Origin: Alphaproteobacteria bacterium
GTDB taxonomy: Bacteria > Pseudomonadota > Alphaproteobacteria > Micavibrionales > Micavibrionaceae
Direction of reading: 5' to 3'
NCBI GenBank assembly: GCA_020442425.1
Contig: JAGRKB010000037.1
Span: forward strand, 1-51,546
DNA: 51,546 nucleotides
In this document: positions 26,827 to 35,264 of the stretch, one piece after another
Layout of the letters: each line of letters begins with the position of its first letter
How positions within the stretch are numbered: position 1 is the stretch's first letter
The notes under the pieces: generated by a model
Databases searched by the model: none
Seen by the model: only the letters and a program-made list of their open reading frames with translations
What the model was told of the DNA's origin: nothing
Made by a program: the position numbers and the translations under genes

Positions 26827-27789
26827 ATGCCTCATAATATGTCAAAAGACACTGTCCATCAGGGAGTGTTGCGGCAATTCAAGCGCTATCTTTTCCGAAA
26901 TCGATTCGGAGATGTTCTTGTTCATCGAGGAAAGCTGGATATTGATCAGCTGCGCCATGCTTTGGCTGTACAAAAACGTACAGGAGATAGCCTTGGAGAG
27001 ATTTTGGTGTCCAGAGGCCTTATTTCCCGATGGGATTTGCGGACTACTCTTGCAATCCAGACTTCTATTCGTACTGTTGTGACCTTGGTTACTCTGAGTG
27101 CCGGTATTATCGGATTTTCCGCAAAAATCTCTTATGCCGGAAATCTTAAGGATATTCCTGCTACGATTACTTTGGCTTCGGTTTCTTCCGAGCAAATTGC
27201 AGGGGTTTATAAAACCTCTCTTTTCGGGACGGCCGAGCGTGCCTCTACAGATTTATCTGCGTTTACCAAGTGGAGCGATATGTTCGAGCGGTTCCATCGT
27301 GATGTAAGCCGTGAATCCTCATCCAAGGTTATCCAAGACTGGAAAATGGATATTTCCGATTTGCGGGGCAAGAGTCTTGTCGATATGGCTGATGGGGTTA
27401 ATAATCTCATGAATAAGGTGCGTTATATCGGCGATAGTAAAAATTGGGGTAAATCCGATTATTGGGAGACTCCGATTGAATTTTTAACTCGTGGCGGGGA
27501 TTGCGAAGATTTTGCAATTGCCAAATATGCCTCGTTGCGTGCTTTGGGTGTACCAGAGCATTTGATGCGCATTGCGATTGTAAAAGATATGCAAAAAGGT
27601 ATTCCTCATGCCATTTTGATTGTTTATACGGATCAGGGGCCTATGATTCTTGATAATCAGATCAAAAAAATGGCCAGAGCAAGCTCGATTTTTCATTATA
27701 AGCCGATTTTTTCGATTAATCGCTCGGCTTGGTGGGTTCATACCGATCAATCTGTCGGCGCAACCCAGATTGCCTCCGCGTCACGCTAG
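26827..27789 (+). CDS. Membrane-anchored transglutaminase-like cysteine protease (LapG-like) with MshEN-like N-terminal domain
   Basis: A 320-residue protein in two parts. Residues 26-78 hold two repeats of the GspE/MshE N-terminal type: FGDVLVHRGKLDIDQL and LGEILVSRGLISRWDL, each followed by a short alanine/leucine helix ending in Q. A membrane segment follows (about 83-100). Residues 150-310 are a bacterial transglutaminase-like cysteine proteinase domain with the apparent triad Cys226 (GGDCEDFA), His261 (GIPHAIL) and Asp276 (ILDNQ). LapG proteins of this family cut surface adhesins when cyclic di-GMP is low. The domain order places the first domain in the cytosol and the protease in the periplasm. 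AGGG precedes the ATG. Confidence 0.85.
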   Translation: MPHNMSKDTVHQGVLRQFKRYLFRNRFGDVLVHRGKLDIDQLRHALAVQKRTGDSLGEILVSRGLISRWDLRTTLAIQTSIRTVVTLVTLSAGIIGFSAKISYAGNLKDIPATITLASVSSEQIAGVYKTSLFGTAERASTDLSAFTKWSDMFERFHRDVSRESSSKVIQDWKMDISDLRGKSLVDMADGVNNLMNKVRYIGDSKNWGKSDYWETPIEFLTRGGDCEDFAIAKYASLRALGVPEHLMRIAIVKDMQKGIPHAILIVYTDQGPMILDNQIKKMARASSIFHYKPIFSINRSAWWVHTDQSVGATQIASASR

Positions 27790-27794
27790 ATGCT

Positions 27795-27907
27795 TTAGTC
27801 CTTTAACATGACCATTAGATTTTCTATCTTTTCCAGATAGGCCTTTAACTCAGCCTTTCCTTCTGCTGTGATCTTGTAAGTAGTGACAAGGCCTTGGGAG
27901 ATTAAGA
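27795..27907 (-). pseudogene. Truncated C-terminus of a winged-helix regulator
   Basis: On the minus strand these bases encode about 36 residues reading SQGLVTTYKITAEGKAEL and then a helix ending in MLKD and a stop. This is the pattern of the wing and C-terminal helix of a PadR/MarR-like regulator. The frame runs into the palindromic element at 27908 and meets a stop at 27918-27920, so the DNA-binding part is missing. No matching N-terminal half is seen on the far side of the palindrome. It is most likely a remnant. Confidence 0.55.
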
Positions 27908-28058
27908 TATAGTCGTTCTATTTAAGAACAGGACACATCTGCGAATGAAGCCGTTTTTCAAAAAACCTCCTCAAAGTACCGCTATGTACGTTGTCGTCGG
28001 TTTTTTAAAAAGCCAGTCATTCTCGATCGGTGTCCTGTTCTAAATAAAAATGACTATA
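27908..28058. repeat. 151-base imperfect palindrome (MITE-like element)
   Basis: The left end TATAGTCGTTCTATTTAAG and the complement of the right end, TATAGTCATTTTTATTTAG, match closely and both continue into AACAGGACAC. Imperfect pairing continues through GAATGA and A/T-rich blocks to the centre GTAC-CGCTAT-GTAC at 27976-27989. The whole could fold as one long hairpin. It cuts off the winged-helix remnant on its left, and its right end supplies the stop codon of the next gene on the minus strand. It encodes no protein. A miniature inverted-repeat element is the best guess; a large terminator or structured RNA is possible. Confidence 0.6.
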
Positions 28059-28698
28059 GATGGTTTGCCCAGTCTTTTACTGCGAAATGGTGCTTTTTGG
28101 GCTGTGGATTAGGGATGGCATCAAAGTCCCATTTATAGGGAAGTCGATTGTATGGTTTGGTGTGACAGCTCCAGCGGAGCGCGCCGTATCCTGAAGCTAG
28201 GCGGTGCCCGACCCAGCGCGTGTCGGTTATGGCTCGTGGTTTGTGTTCTTCGCACAACAAGGCTGAGGCCCAAAATCTGACAAGCTCTTCATTGCTAAAT
28301 TGTTCTATGAGATAGCCGTGATAGGATTTTCCGCTGCGATAATATTGTATTTGCTCCGCTAACTGGCCTAGATGCCTTCGCATAAGTGGGCGCGGGTCAA
28401 ATTTCATGCTGGTGAGGGCAAAATCTATCATTCCTATGTGAAATTCATCCCCATTCTCTGCATTAATGCGAGATTGAAGGGCAATTTCCTGACCTTTTTG
28501 CAAGTGCGCCAGTTGATCTGCCAGCCATTCAGGCGTGACTCCTTTTGCCGCGATCTGAAAGATCTCCCTCAGACCTTCCTGCTGCGGAATATAGGTATAA
28601 ATCGCAAACTCAAGTAAAGCGGCTTCACCCCATTTCTCTCGGATTTGGGGGATTAGGGCTATAGGATGGTCAACCAATTTTTTCGGAGGTATCGGCAT
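28054..28698 (-). CDS. Hypothetical protein, 214 residues
   Basis: I do not recognise this protein. It is soluble, helical in prediction by eye, and rich in aromatic residues and histidine in its C-terminal 70 residues (for example ASGYGALRWSCH). There is no signal peptide or membrane segment. Its stop codon TAG is formed at the edge of the 151-base palindrome, so the natural C-terminus might have been altered by that insertion. It lies downstream of pyk on the same strand with a 55-base gap. Confidence 0.6.
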   Translation of the reverse strand: MPIPPKKLVDHPIALIPQIREKWGEAALLEFAIYTYIPQQEGLREIFQIAAKGVTPEWLADQLAHLQKGQEIALQSRINAENGDEFHIGMIDFALTSMKFDPRPLMRRHLGQLAEQIQYYRSGKSYHGYLIEQFSNEELVRFWASALLCEEHKPRAITDTRWVGHRLASGYGALRWSCHTKPYNRLPYKWDFDAIPNPQPKKHHFAVKDWANHL

Positions 28699-28753
28699 TC
28701 CTTATACTTAAAGGAGCAATACAGAAATTGCCATATTTTTCTTGTTGATGGAC

Positions 28754-30193
28754 TTACTCCACCCATGCCACGCGCAGGACGTTGGTTGAACCCGGCGTTC
28801 CGAATGGTACGCCTGCTGTCATGACAAAGCGTTCGCCTTTTTGGGCGATGTTTTCTTTACCGATCATTTTTTGAGCCATTTGCACGGCCTCGCCAAATGT
28901 TGTCACATTGTTGATTTTTAAACTAAAAATTCCGTAGGACAGGGTTAGGCGTCTGGCTGTTGCCATATTTTGGGTCATGCAGACGATTTTAACCGCCGGG
29001 CGTTGGCGTACGGCTCTGAGGGCTGTACCGCCAGACGTGGTGTACGTGACAATGCATGCGGCATGTATGTCATCAGCGACTTGATCTGCAGCGACCGTGA
29101 TAGCGTCTGATGCATCGTTATGGCGAGTGTCCGGGTGATCCGCGTCTATAATTGAGCGGTAAATCTCGTCTTTTTCCACGCGTTTGCAAATTCGGCTCAT
29201 TATTTGGACAGCTTCCAGAGGGTATTGCCCTGCGGCTGTTTCTGCCGAGAGCATCACGGCGTCTGTTCCATCAAAGACGGCTGTGGCTACGTCGTTGGCT
29301 TCGGCACGGGTCGGCGAAGGATTCTCGATCATAGATTCAAGCATTTGGGTGGCAACAACAATTGGCTTTCCAGCCATGCGTACAGTACGTACGACTTTCT
29401 TTTGCACGACAGGGACTTCTTCCGGTGGGATTTCAACGCCTAAATCTCCACGCGCTAGCATGACACCATCTGCCTGGGCGATCATTTGATCGAGATATTG
29501 TAATGCGGAGGGTTTTTCTATCTTGATCATGAGAGCTGCACGCCCTGCGATCAATTTTTTGGCCTCAATGACGTCTTCGGGTTTTTGAACAAAGGATTGT
29601 GCTATCCAGTCCACACCCATTCCCAAGGATGCTTCCAGATCAATACGGTCTTTTGGGGTTAGGGCTGCAATCGGCAAAATGACCCCGGGGACGTTAAAGC
29701 CTTTATTGTTGGACAGGGTGCGTCCCGCCTGAATTTCTCCGATTAGGAACCCATCACCTTTTTCTACGATTTCCATACGGACTTTGCCATCGTCGAGCAA
29801 AATGTGCGAGCCAACGGTCATGGTGTTGATGACTTCAGGATGAGGAAGGTTTACCCGTGTGTTATCTCCCAGATCTGCGTCGAGATCCAGACGTAGCTTT
29901 TGTCCGATGGTCAGTTCAATTTTCCCGTCTTTGAATTTTCCAACACGTAATTTTGGACCTTGCATATCTGCAATGATGGCGATGGGGCGACCGGTTTCTT
30001 TTTCAATCTTACGGATCATTTCAACTCGGGATTGGTGATCTGCATGCTCTCCGTGACTGAAGTTCAGGCGGAAGACATCAACGCCAGCAAAAAACAATTT
30101 GCGGATCATGTCTTCGGTGTTTGATGCAGGGCCTAGGGTGGCCACGATTTTGGTCTGGCGATCACGGATAATATTCAGAGAATCTGATGACAT
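28754..30193 (-). CDS. pyk: Pyruvate kinase
   Basis: Pyruvate kinase makes pyruvate and ATP from phosphoenolpyruvate and ADP, the last step of glycolysis. The 479-residue protein has TKIVATLGPAS near the start, FRLNFSHG, the substrate region LMIKIEKPSAL, and ATQMLESMIENPSPTRAEANDVATAVFDG split over two family blocks. The start at 30193 is chosen because GGAAGG lies eight bases upstream; a TTG further out would add 37 lysine-rich residues without support. With the ldh gene at 10623 it could give a route to lactate. Confidence 0.97.
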   Translation of the reverse strand: MSSDSLNIIRDRQTKIVATLGPASNTEDMIRKLFFAGVDVFRLNFSHGEHADHQSRVEMIRKIEKETGRPIAIIADMQGPKLRVGKFKDGKIELTIGQKLRLDLDADLGDNTRVNLPHPEVINTMTVGSHILLDDGKVRMEIVEKGDGFLIGEIQAGRTLSNNKGFNVPGVILPIAALTPKDRIDLEASLGMGVDWIAQSFVQKPEDVIEAKKLIAGRAALMIKIEKPSALQYLDQMIAQADGVMLARGDLGVEIPPEEVPVVQKKVVRTVRMAGKPIVVATQMLESMIENPSPTRAEANDVATAVFDGTDAVMLSAETAAGQYPLEAVQIMSRICKRVEKDEIYRSIIDADHPDTRHNDASDAITVAADQVADDIHAACIVTYTTSGGTALRAVRQRPAVKIVCMTQNMATARRLTLSYGIFSLKINNVTTFGEAVQMAQKMIGKENIAQKGERFVMTAGVPFGTPGSTNVLRVAWVE

Positions 30194-30330
30194 AGAAAAA
30201 CCTTCCAAATTAAAGAAAATGCCTGCCAAATTATCCTGTTTAGGAGCCTCTTTACGGGCTTTTTTTGCCTTTTCTTTGACGGGCGGATGTTTATAGTAGG
30301 GCAATATAAACCAAGAGGATTTACTTTCAA

Positions 30331-31278
30331 ATGTCTGTTTCTTCTTTGATCACATTAAAAGATCAAGTCGTTACTGTTTTCGGTGGTACGGGCTTTATCG
30401 GCTCTGCTGTTGTGGCCGAATTAATGCAAGCCGGAGCCAGGGTTCGGGTTGTCACTCGTCAACCTCAGGCCGCTTATTTTTTGCGCCAATATGGAAACGC
30501 CGGGCAGGTGGTTGCTGTCCCGAGTGTTTTTAAAACGGCCCATGATCTGGCAGAGGCAATCAAGGGCTCGCATATGGTGGTGAATTGTACGGGTGTGCTT
30601 CTTGATAAGAAGAAGGTGAGTTTTTCCCATGTGCATACGGATTATCCGCATTGGATTGCGCAGGCTTGCCGTAAATATGGTGTTGCCCGTTTTGTTCATT
30701 TATCTGCTTTGGCGGTTGATCGTTCTAAATCAGAATATGCTATCAGTAAACTTTCCGGTGAGCGTTTGGCTATGCAGGATTATCCGTCTGTGACGATTTT
30801 GCGACCAAGTGTCGTTTTCGGTGCAGGAGATAATTTTATCAACAAATTTGCTAGTCTTGCGCGTGTTTTGCCTTTTTTGCCGTTGTTTGGCGGGGGAAAG
30901 TCGAAGTTTCAACCCGTTTATGTCGGGGATGTGGCAAAAGCCGTCGTCAAGGCTTTGCAAATGCCTGCGTCCCAAGGAAAAATTTATGAGTTGGGTGGAC
31001 CGGATATTTTGACCTTCAAGCAGATATACAAGAAGATTTTTGAGCATACAGGATTGAGGTGTGGAATGATTTCTATTCCTTGGTGGATCGCTAGAATTAA
31101 GGCCTTCTTCTTTTCTATTTTGCCGACCCCTCCGATCACAAACGACCAGATTACCAGTTTACAAACTGACAATGTTGTTCAAAGTGGAGCTTTGACTTTG
31201 AGAGATTTGGGAATTGACGCGACCGTTATGGATGCCGTCTTGCCGCGTTATTTATCCCGTTTCCACTATAAGCGATAA
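30331..31278 (+). CDS. NDUFA9-like NAD(P)-binding protein (atypical short-chain dehydrogenase)
   Basis: A 315-residue Rossmann protein with VTVFGGTGFIGSAVV at the N-terminus, HLSALAVD and a YAISKLSGE motif in the YxxxK position, close to the complex I accessory subunit NDUFA9 and its alphaproteobacterial relatives. Bacterial members may bind NADPH and associate with complex I, or act as sugar-nucleotide epimerase-like enzymes. It lies just upstream of surA-like and rsmA on the same strand with short gaps and is divergent from pyk. Confidence 0.85.
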   Translation: MSVSSLITLKDQVVTVFGGTGFIGSAVVAELMQAGARVRVVTRQPQAAYFLRQYGNAGQVVAVPSVFKTAHDLAEAIKGSHMVVNCTGVLLDKKKVSFSHVHTDYPHWIAQACRKYGVARFVHLSALAVDRSKSEYAISKLSGERLAMQDYPSVTILRPSVVFGAGDNFINKFASLARVLPFLPLFGGGKSKFQPVYVGDVAKAVVKALQMPASQGKIYELGGPDILTFKQIYKKIFEHTGLRCGMISIPWWIARIKAFFFSILPTPPITNDQITSLQTDNVVQSGALTLRDLGIDATVMDAVLPRYLSRFHYKR

Positions 31279-31299
31279 TTTTTAATGAGGAATGAGTTC

Positions 31300-32241
31300 A
31301 TGAATAAAATTTTAAAAATGCTTGTGCTTTGTGCCGTTGCTTGTGGTATTTCAATTCCTGCAATGGCCGGAAACGAAAGCATTGTTGCTGTTGTTAATCA
31401 GAATGTTGTTACGGCTTCAGATTTAAACGCGCGGCTTAATTTGATTGCTGCGTCGACCGGATTGCCTCCGTCAAACGAACTGAATGCCAAGCTGCGCCCT
31501 CAGGTTCTGGATATGCTGATTGAAGAGCAGATTAAATTGCAAGAAGCTCGGCGTCTGAGAATTAATGTTTCTGATGAAGAAATTGAGCAAGGATTTCAGA
31601 CTATTGCTCAGCAGAATAATATACCGACCGACGTTTTCAAGAAAGCGCTGGCTCAACGCGGTATTAAAATGTCTACGATGAATGACCAGATTGAAGCACA
31701 AATTTCTTGGACAAAGATTGTTCAAAAGCGTGTGCGCCCTCGTGTAGAAGTGAGTGATGCGGATATTGATTCTGAACTGGATTTGATGCGCGGTAACTCA
31801 GGAAAAAACCAATATCGATTGGCAGAGATATTTCTGCCCGTTGCGGATGGGGTAAAGGCAAGTGACGTCAAATCGGTTGCTCGTAAATTGTCGGATCAGT
31901 TACAGCAGCAACCTGATGCGTTTCCAAAAGTTGCCCGCCAATTTTCTCAAAGTGCAGGAGCCGAGCAGGGTGGACTGATCGGATGGGTTTTTGGTTCTCA
32001 AGTTGCAGAAGAGGTCGAGAAAGTTTTACCAAGCCTAGAAAAAGGGCAAGTGTCTCAACCGATTGAAGCGGCCTCCGGATATTATATTTTGATGATGATT
32101 GATAAGCGTCAGATTTCAGAAGAAGCTTTGCCCAGTCGTGATGATGTGATGCAACGGATCGGAACACAACGTCTTGATCGCGCGCAGCGTCGTTATTTGA
32201 TGGATCTTTATTCCGCGTCGTTTATCGAACGAAGACTGTAA
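31300..32241 (+). CDS. surA: SurA-like periplasmic peptidyl-prolyl isomerase/chaperone
   Basis: A 313-residue secreted protein. The signal peptide ends AMA-G (about residue 24). Residues 25-150 match the SurA N-terminal chaperone domain (VAVVNQNVVTASDLNARL is typical), and residues 165-270 form one parvulin domain with GGLIGWVFG. SurA escorts outer-membrane proteins to BAM. It has one parvulin domain rather than the two of E. coli, as is common in this class. ATG 31300 has GAGG about ten bases upstream; an ATG at 31285 is possible. rsmA follows after five bases. Confidence 0.88.
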   Translation: MNKILKMLVLCAVACGISIPAMAGNESIVAVVNQNVVTASDLNARLNLIAASTGLPPSNELNAKLRPQVLDMLIEEQIKLQEARRLRINVSDEEIEQGFQTIAQQNNIPTDVFKKALAQRGIKMSTMNDQIEAQISWTKIVQKRVRPRVEVSDADIDSELDLMRGNSGKNQYRLAEIFLPVADGVKASDVKSVARKLSDQLQQQPDAFPKVARQFSQSAGAEQGGLIGWVFGSQVAEEVEKVLPSLEKGQVSQPIEAASGYYILMMIDKRQISEEALPSRDDVMQRIGTQRLDRAQRRYLMDLYSASFIERRL

Positions 32242-32246
32242 TCTAT

Positions 32247-33083
32247 ATGGCTGATCTTCCCCCGCTTCGTGAGGTTATCCGTGCGCATGGTTTGCGCGCG
32301 GAAAAAGCGTTGGGGCAAAATTTTCTTCTTGATCAAAATATTACCGATAAAATCGTACGTCTTTCAGGGAAAGTTTCGGGAGTTCATGCCGTTGAGATTG
32401 GCCCTGGGCCGGGCGGATTGACACGGGCCATTCTTGATTCCGATATGGCGCAGTTGATCGCCGTTGAATTTGATAAGCGTGCCGTCGGAGCGTTGCAAGA
32501 CCTTGTTGATGTTTATGGGGCTGAGCGGTTTCAGATTTTAGAAGCGGACGCTTTGGAGGTTTTGCCTTACGATCTTGTGCCTGCGCCGCGCGCCGTGTTG
32601 TCTAACTTGCCTTACAATATCAGTACCGTTTTGTTGTTGAAGTGGTTAGAGCATATTCGTACGGACAAAGATGTGTACGCGTTTATGTCGTTGATGTTCC
32701 AAAAAGAAGTCGGTGATCGTATTTTGGCGCAGGTCGGAACCAAGGCCTATGGACGGTTAAGCGTTATGGCGCAATGGTTGTGCACAGTGAAGCGGTTGTT
32801 TGATTTGCCGCCGTCTGCCTTTACGCCGCCGCCCAAAGTCAAGTCATCGGTGCTTCATTTTGTGCCGAGGGCTTTGGGCGCTACGGCTCCTAAATTCGAA
32901 ACCATGGAGAAATTATTGGCGGCAGCGTTCGGGCAACGGCGCAAGATGATCCGCGGGTCGCTTTCTGATTATGCGGCGGCAATCGAGCAGGTCGGGATTG
33001 ACCCGACCCTTCGTGCAGAGGATGTTCCTGTTGCGGATTATGAAGCTTTGGCCGTGGCTTTTGAGGCTTTAAGCTCTCCGTAA
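32247..33083 (+). CDS. rsmA: 16S rRNA (adenine1518/1519-N6)-dimethyltransferase
   Basis: RsmA (KsgA) dimethylates two neighbouring adenines in the 3' hairpin of 16S rRNA late in 30S assembly. The 278 residues show [11 protein letters not shown], the S-adenosylmethionine motif [15 protein letters not shown] and the catalytic SNLPYNIST. It follows the surA-like gene by five bases, a common order. Its last 46 bases overlap the end of the convergent serC gene, an unusually long antiparallel overlap. Confidence 0.97.
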   Translation: MADLPPLREVIRAHGLRAEKALGQNFLLDQNITDKIVRLSGKVSGVHAVEIGPGPGGLTRAILDSDMAQLIAVEFDKRAVGALQDLVDVYGAERFQILEADALEVLPYDLVPAPRAVLSNLPYNISTVLLLKWLEHIRTDKDVYAFMSLMFQKEVGDRILAQVGTKAYGRLSVMAQWLCTVKRLFDLPPSAFTPPPKVKSSVLHFVPRALGATAPKFETMEKLLAAAFGQRRKMIRGSLSDYAAAIEQVGIDPTLRAEDVPVADYEALAVAFEALSSP

Positions 33084-34210
33084 GCCCATTCAAGCCATGG
33101 ACAGAGGGCTTCGAGGTCTGATGTCTCAATCGTTGCGCCTGCCCAAATACGGATACCCGCCGGAGCTTTTGCATAGCCTGCGATATCATAGGCCACGTTT
33201 TCTTTATCGAGCATTTTGACCATGTCTTTGATCAAGGCTTTTTGCGTGTCATCGTTAAATCCGTTGAACCACGGGTCTGTGATTTTCAGGCAGACAGATG
33301 TCCGTGAACGAATGGCTTCAGTTTCAGGCAGGAAGTCAATCCAGTCGGTTTTCGCGACCCAGTTTTCAAGTGCGCCGAGGTTGCTGATGCAGCGTTTTTC
33401 CGTGCCTTTCCAACCGCCCAAGCTTTCTACCCATTTCAGAGCGTCCACACAGTCTTCTACCGCTATCATGGACGGGGTGTTGAGCGTTGCGCCTTTAAAG
33501 AGGTCTTCGTTCAGCTCGCCTTTTGAGGTCATGCGGAAGATTTTCGGCAGAGGACGGTTCGGTTTGTAGGATGTTAGGCGTTCAACGGCACGCGGTGAGA
33601 GAACCAACATCCCGTGGGCTGCTTCTCCGCCCAGAACTTTTTGCCATGACCATGTCACGACATCGAGTTTTGACCACTCCATTTCGTACGCGAACACGGC
33701 GGAAGTCGCGTCACAGATGGTGAGGCCTTTGCGGTCGGATTTAATCCAGTCGTGGTTTGGGAGGCGTACGCCTGAAGTTGTGCCGTTCCATACGAAGACA
33801 ACGTCACGGTCGGTATCGACTTGAGATAAATCAGGGATTTGGCCGTAATCGACTTTGAATTGGCGGACGTCTTCGATTTTGAGCTGGTTTACAACATCAG
33901 TGAGCCAGTCACCCGAGAAACTTTCCCATGCGAGGCAATCTACGCCGCGTTCTCCCAGTAATGACCATAGCGCCATTTCGACGGCTCCTGTATCAGATGC
34001 AGGTACAATTGCGATACGGTAATCGGCAGGAATATCCAAAAGCTTGCGGTGAAGGTCTATGGCTTCTTGCAGGCGGGCTTTCCCGATTGAGGCGCGGTGA
34101 GAACGACCCAGCAGCGCGCCTTTTAAATTCTCCCAAGACCAACCCGGACGTTTGGCACATGGGCCTGATGAAAAATTCGGACATTGTGGTTTTGCGGTTG
34201 GTTTGGTCAT
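33038..34210 (-). CDS. serC: Phosphoserine aminotransferase (alphaproteobacterial type)
   Basis: SerC converts 3-phosphohydroxypyruvate and glutamate to phosphoserine, using pyridoxal phosphate. The 390-residue protein opens with [13 protein letters not shown], typical of the alphaproteobacterial branch. Asp in [12 protein letters not shown] and Lys in [11 protein letters not shown] are the cofactor aspartate and Schiff-base lysine. serA does not follow, because the gene ends against rsmA. The start is preceded by a hairpin that covers its ribosome-binding site, described separately. Confidence 0.95.
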   Translation of the reverse strand: MTKPTAKPQCPNFSSGPCAKRPGWSWENLKGALLGRSHRASIGKARLQEAIDLHRKLLDIPADYRIAIVPASDTGAVEMALWSLLGERGVDCLAWESFSGDWLTDVVNQLKIEDVRQFKVDYGQIPDLSQVDTDRDVVFVWNGTTSGVRLPNHDWIKSDRKGLTICDATSAVFAYEMEWSKLDVVTWSWQKVLGGEAAHGMLVLSPRAVERLTSYKPNRPLPKIFRMTSKGELNEDLFKGATLNTPSMIAVEDCVDALKWVESLGGWKGTEKRCISNLGALENWVAKTDWIDFLPETEAIRSRTSVCLKITDPWFNGFNDDTQKALIKDMVKMLDKENVAYDIAGYAKAPAGIRIWAGATIETSDLEALCPWLEWAYGELKASKATAKAS

Positions 34211-34251
34211 GGTGTCTATCCTCCGTTTGAGGAGGAGAGTTTAACACTGTT
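34211..34251 (-). promoter_or_regulatory. serC leader-like RNA hairpin over the serC ribosome-binding site
   Basis: On the minus strand TCCTCC (34231-34236) and GGAGGA (34219-34224) form a perfect six-pair stem with a six-base loop. GGAGGA is the serC ribosome-binding site, eight bases before the ATG, so the stem would hide it. The known alphaproteobacterial serC leader (Rfam) is described as ending in a stem that overlaps the serC ribosome-binding site. The leader here is short (41 bases) and a weaker upstream stem (AACAGTGTT) may belong to it. Match to the Rfam model is not tested. Confidence 0.55.
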
Positions 34252-35217
34252 TTATGCGAGCGCGAATAGACTATTTATAATGGGTGGAGGAGATGGGGTA
34301 TTCTCAAGGGCCTTTATAAAGCCGTGATATCCCATACCGTTGACATGTTTTTGCATCGTGTTATAGCCCCTAATATAAGGGGAGAAATGCGCACATTCAC
34401 CGTCAGTTAGAGTTCTGTATGTTAGCCCAAAGCGGTGGAGTTGACCTTCTACATCTTCCAAAAGTTCAATAACGCTTTTATGTGCTGTTTGAGGTGAGTA
34501 TGACGCTTGTACTCTGAAGAGAGTAGCTAAATCGGGTATTCTTCCGAATTTATATATTGTTCCTTCTAAGGCATTTGTAGTTTCGGGCAAAGACCAGTTT
34601 GGTTTGTCCGGTTGTCTTAATCTGTAGGTATATCCGTCGTAGGAGTAGTGATACGATCTTTTGAGTGAGACTGCGGCTAAAACCTGACCGCCTTTGTCAG
34701 TGATGGCGCTAAATAGGTTAGCGACTGTCGTCCCTTGACAGTAAACGTCATCAACGATGATGAATAAACGACGCGCCTCTCTGCTTTGCCATGATGTCAG
34801 AATGTCTCTTGTGACTTCGTCTTCTTGATCAAGAAGATGGGATTGTCTGGTCGTGAGGGTATTGATGAGTTTTTGTTTTCTTGTTGAGCTGCGGTTCAGA
34901 TTTTTTTTCTCATAGAATCCGTGTGCGAGCCTCCAGTCTATTTGCGGTAGCGCTTGTCCAACTTGTTCTAGAAATTGTGTTGCGGGGGCTACCATGTGGT
35001 GTGGTTTTCCGTCTATCCATCTTGGTAGTTTGTGCGGATAGATAATCGTGATCTGTAGCTTCCCGTCTGTTGATACTGATCTGAAGTCGTGTTGCAAACT
35101 TGCATTTAGAGCGCGTTGTAATTTTTGCGACGACTCATAGTCATTTTTCCATTCCGTTACAGCCGGAAAAGTTTTCGGAAATGCGATGCGCCAAAATGGA
35201 GGATGTACCGATATCAT
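34252..35217 (-). CDS. Phosphoribosyltransferase-like protein of unknown role
   Basis: A 321-residue soluble protein I cannot name. Residues around 155-175 read FIIVDDVYCQGTTVANLF, the PRPP-binding loop of type I phosphoribosyltransferases, with two acidic residues followed by the glycine and threonines. The next strand, VLAAVSLKR, fits the same fold. The flanking N- and C-terminal regions look like no standard nucleotide-salvage enzyme. It lies upstream of serC on the same strand with 41 bases between, so both may be transcribed together. Substrate unknown. Confidence 0.65.
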   Translation of the reverse strand: MISVHPPFWRIAFPKTFPAVTEWKNDYESSQKLQRALNASLQHDFRSVSTDGKLQITIIYPHKLPRWIDGKPHHMVAPATQFLEQVGQALPQIDWRLAHGFYEKKNLNRSSTRKQKLINTLTTRQSHLLDQEDEVTRDILTSWQSREARRLFIIVDDVYCQGTTVANLFSAITDKGGQVLAAVSLKRSYHYSYDGYTYRLRQPDKPNWSLPETTNALEGTIYKFGRIPDLATLFRVQASYSPQTAHKSVIELLEDVEGQLHRFGLTYRTLTDGECAHFSPYIRGYNTMQKHVNGMGYHGFIKALENTPSPPPIINSLFALA

Positions 35218-35264
35218 GCATCGGTTATAGAATAATCTTCCATGTTATGTCAAATTAATTTGGG

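Noticed and set aside
30194..30304. 37-residue lysine-rich extension of pyruvate kinase
   Set aside because: It needs a TTG start without a ribosome-binding site, while ATG 30193 has GGAAGG at good distance.
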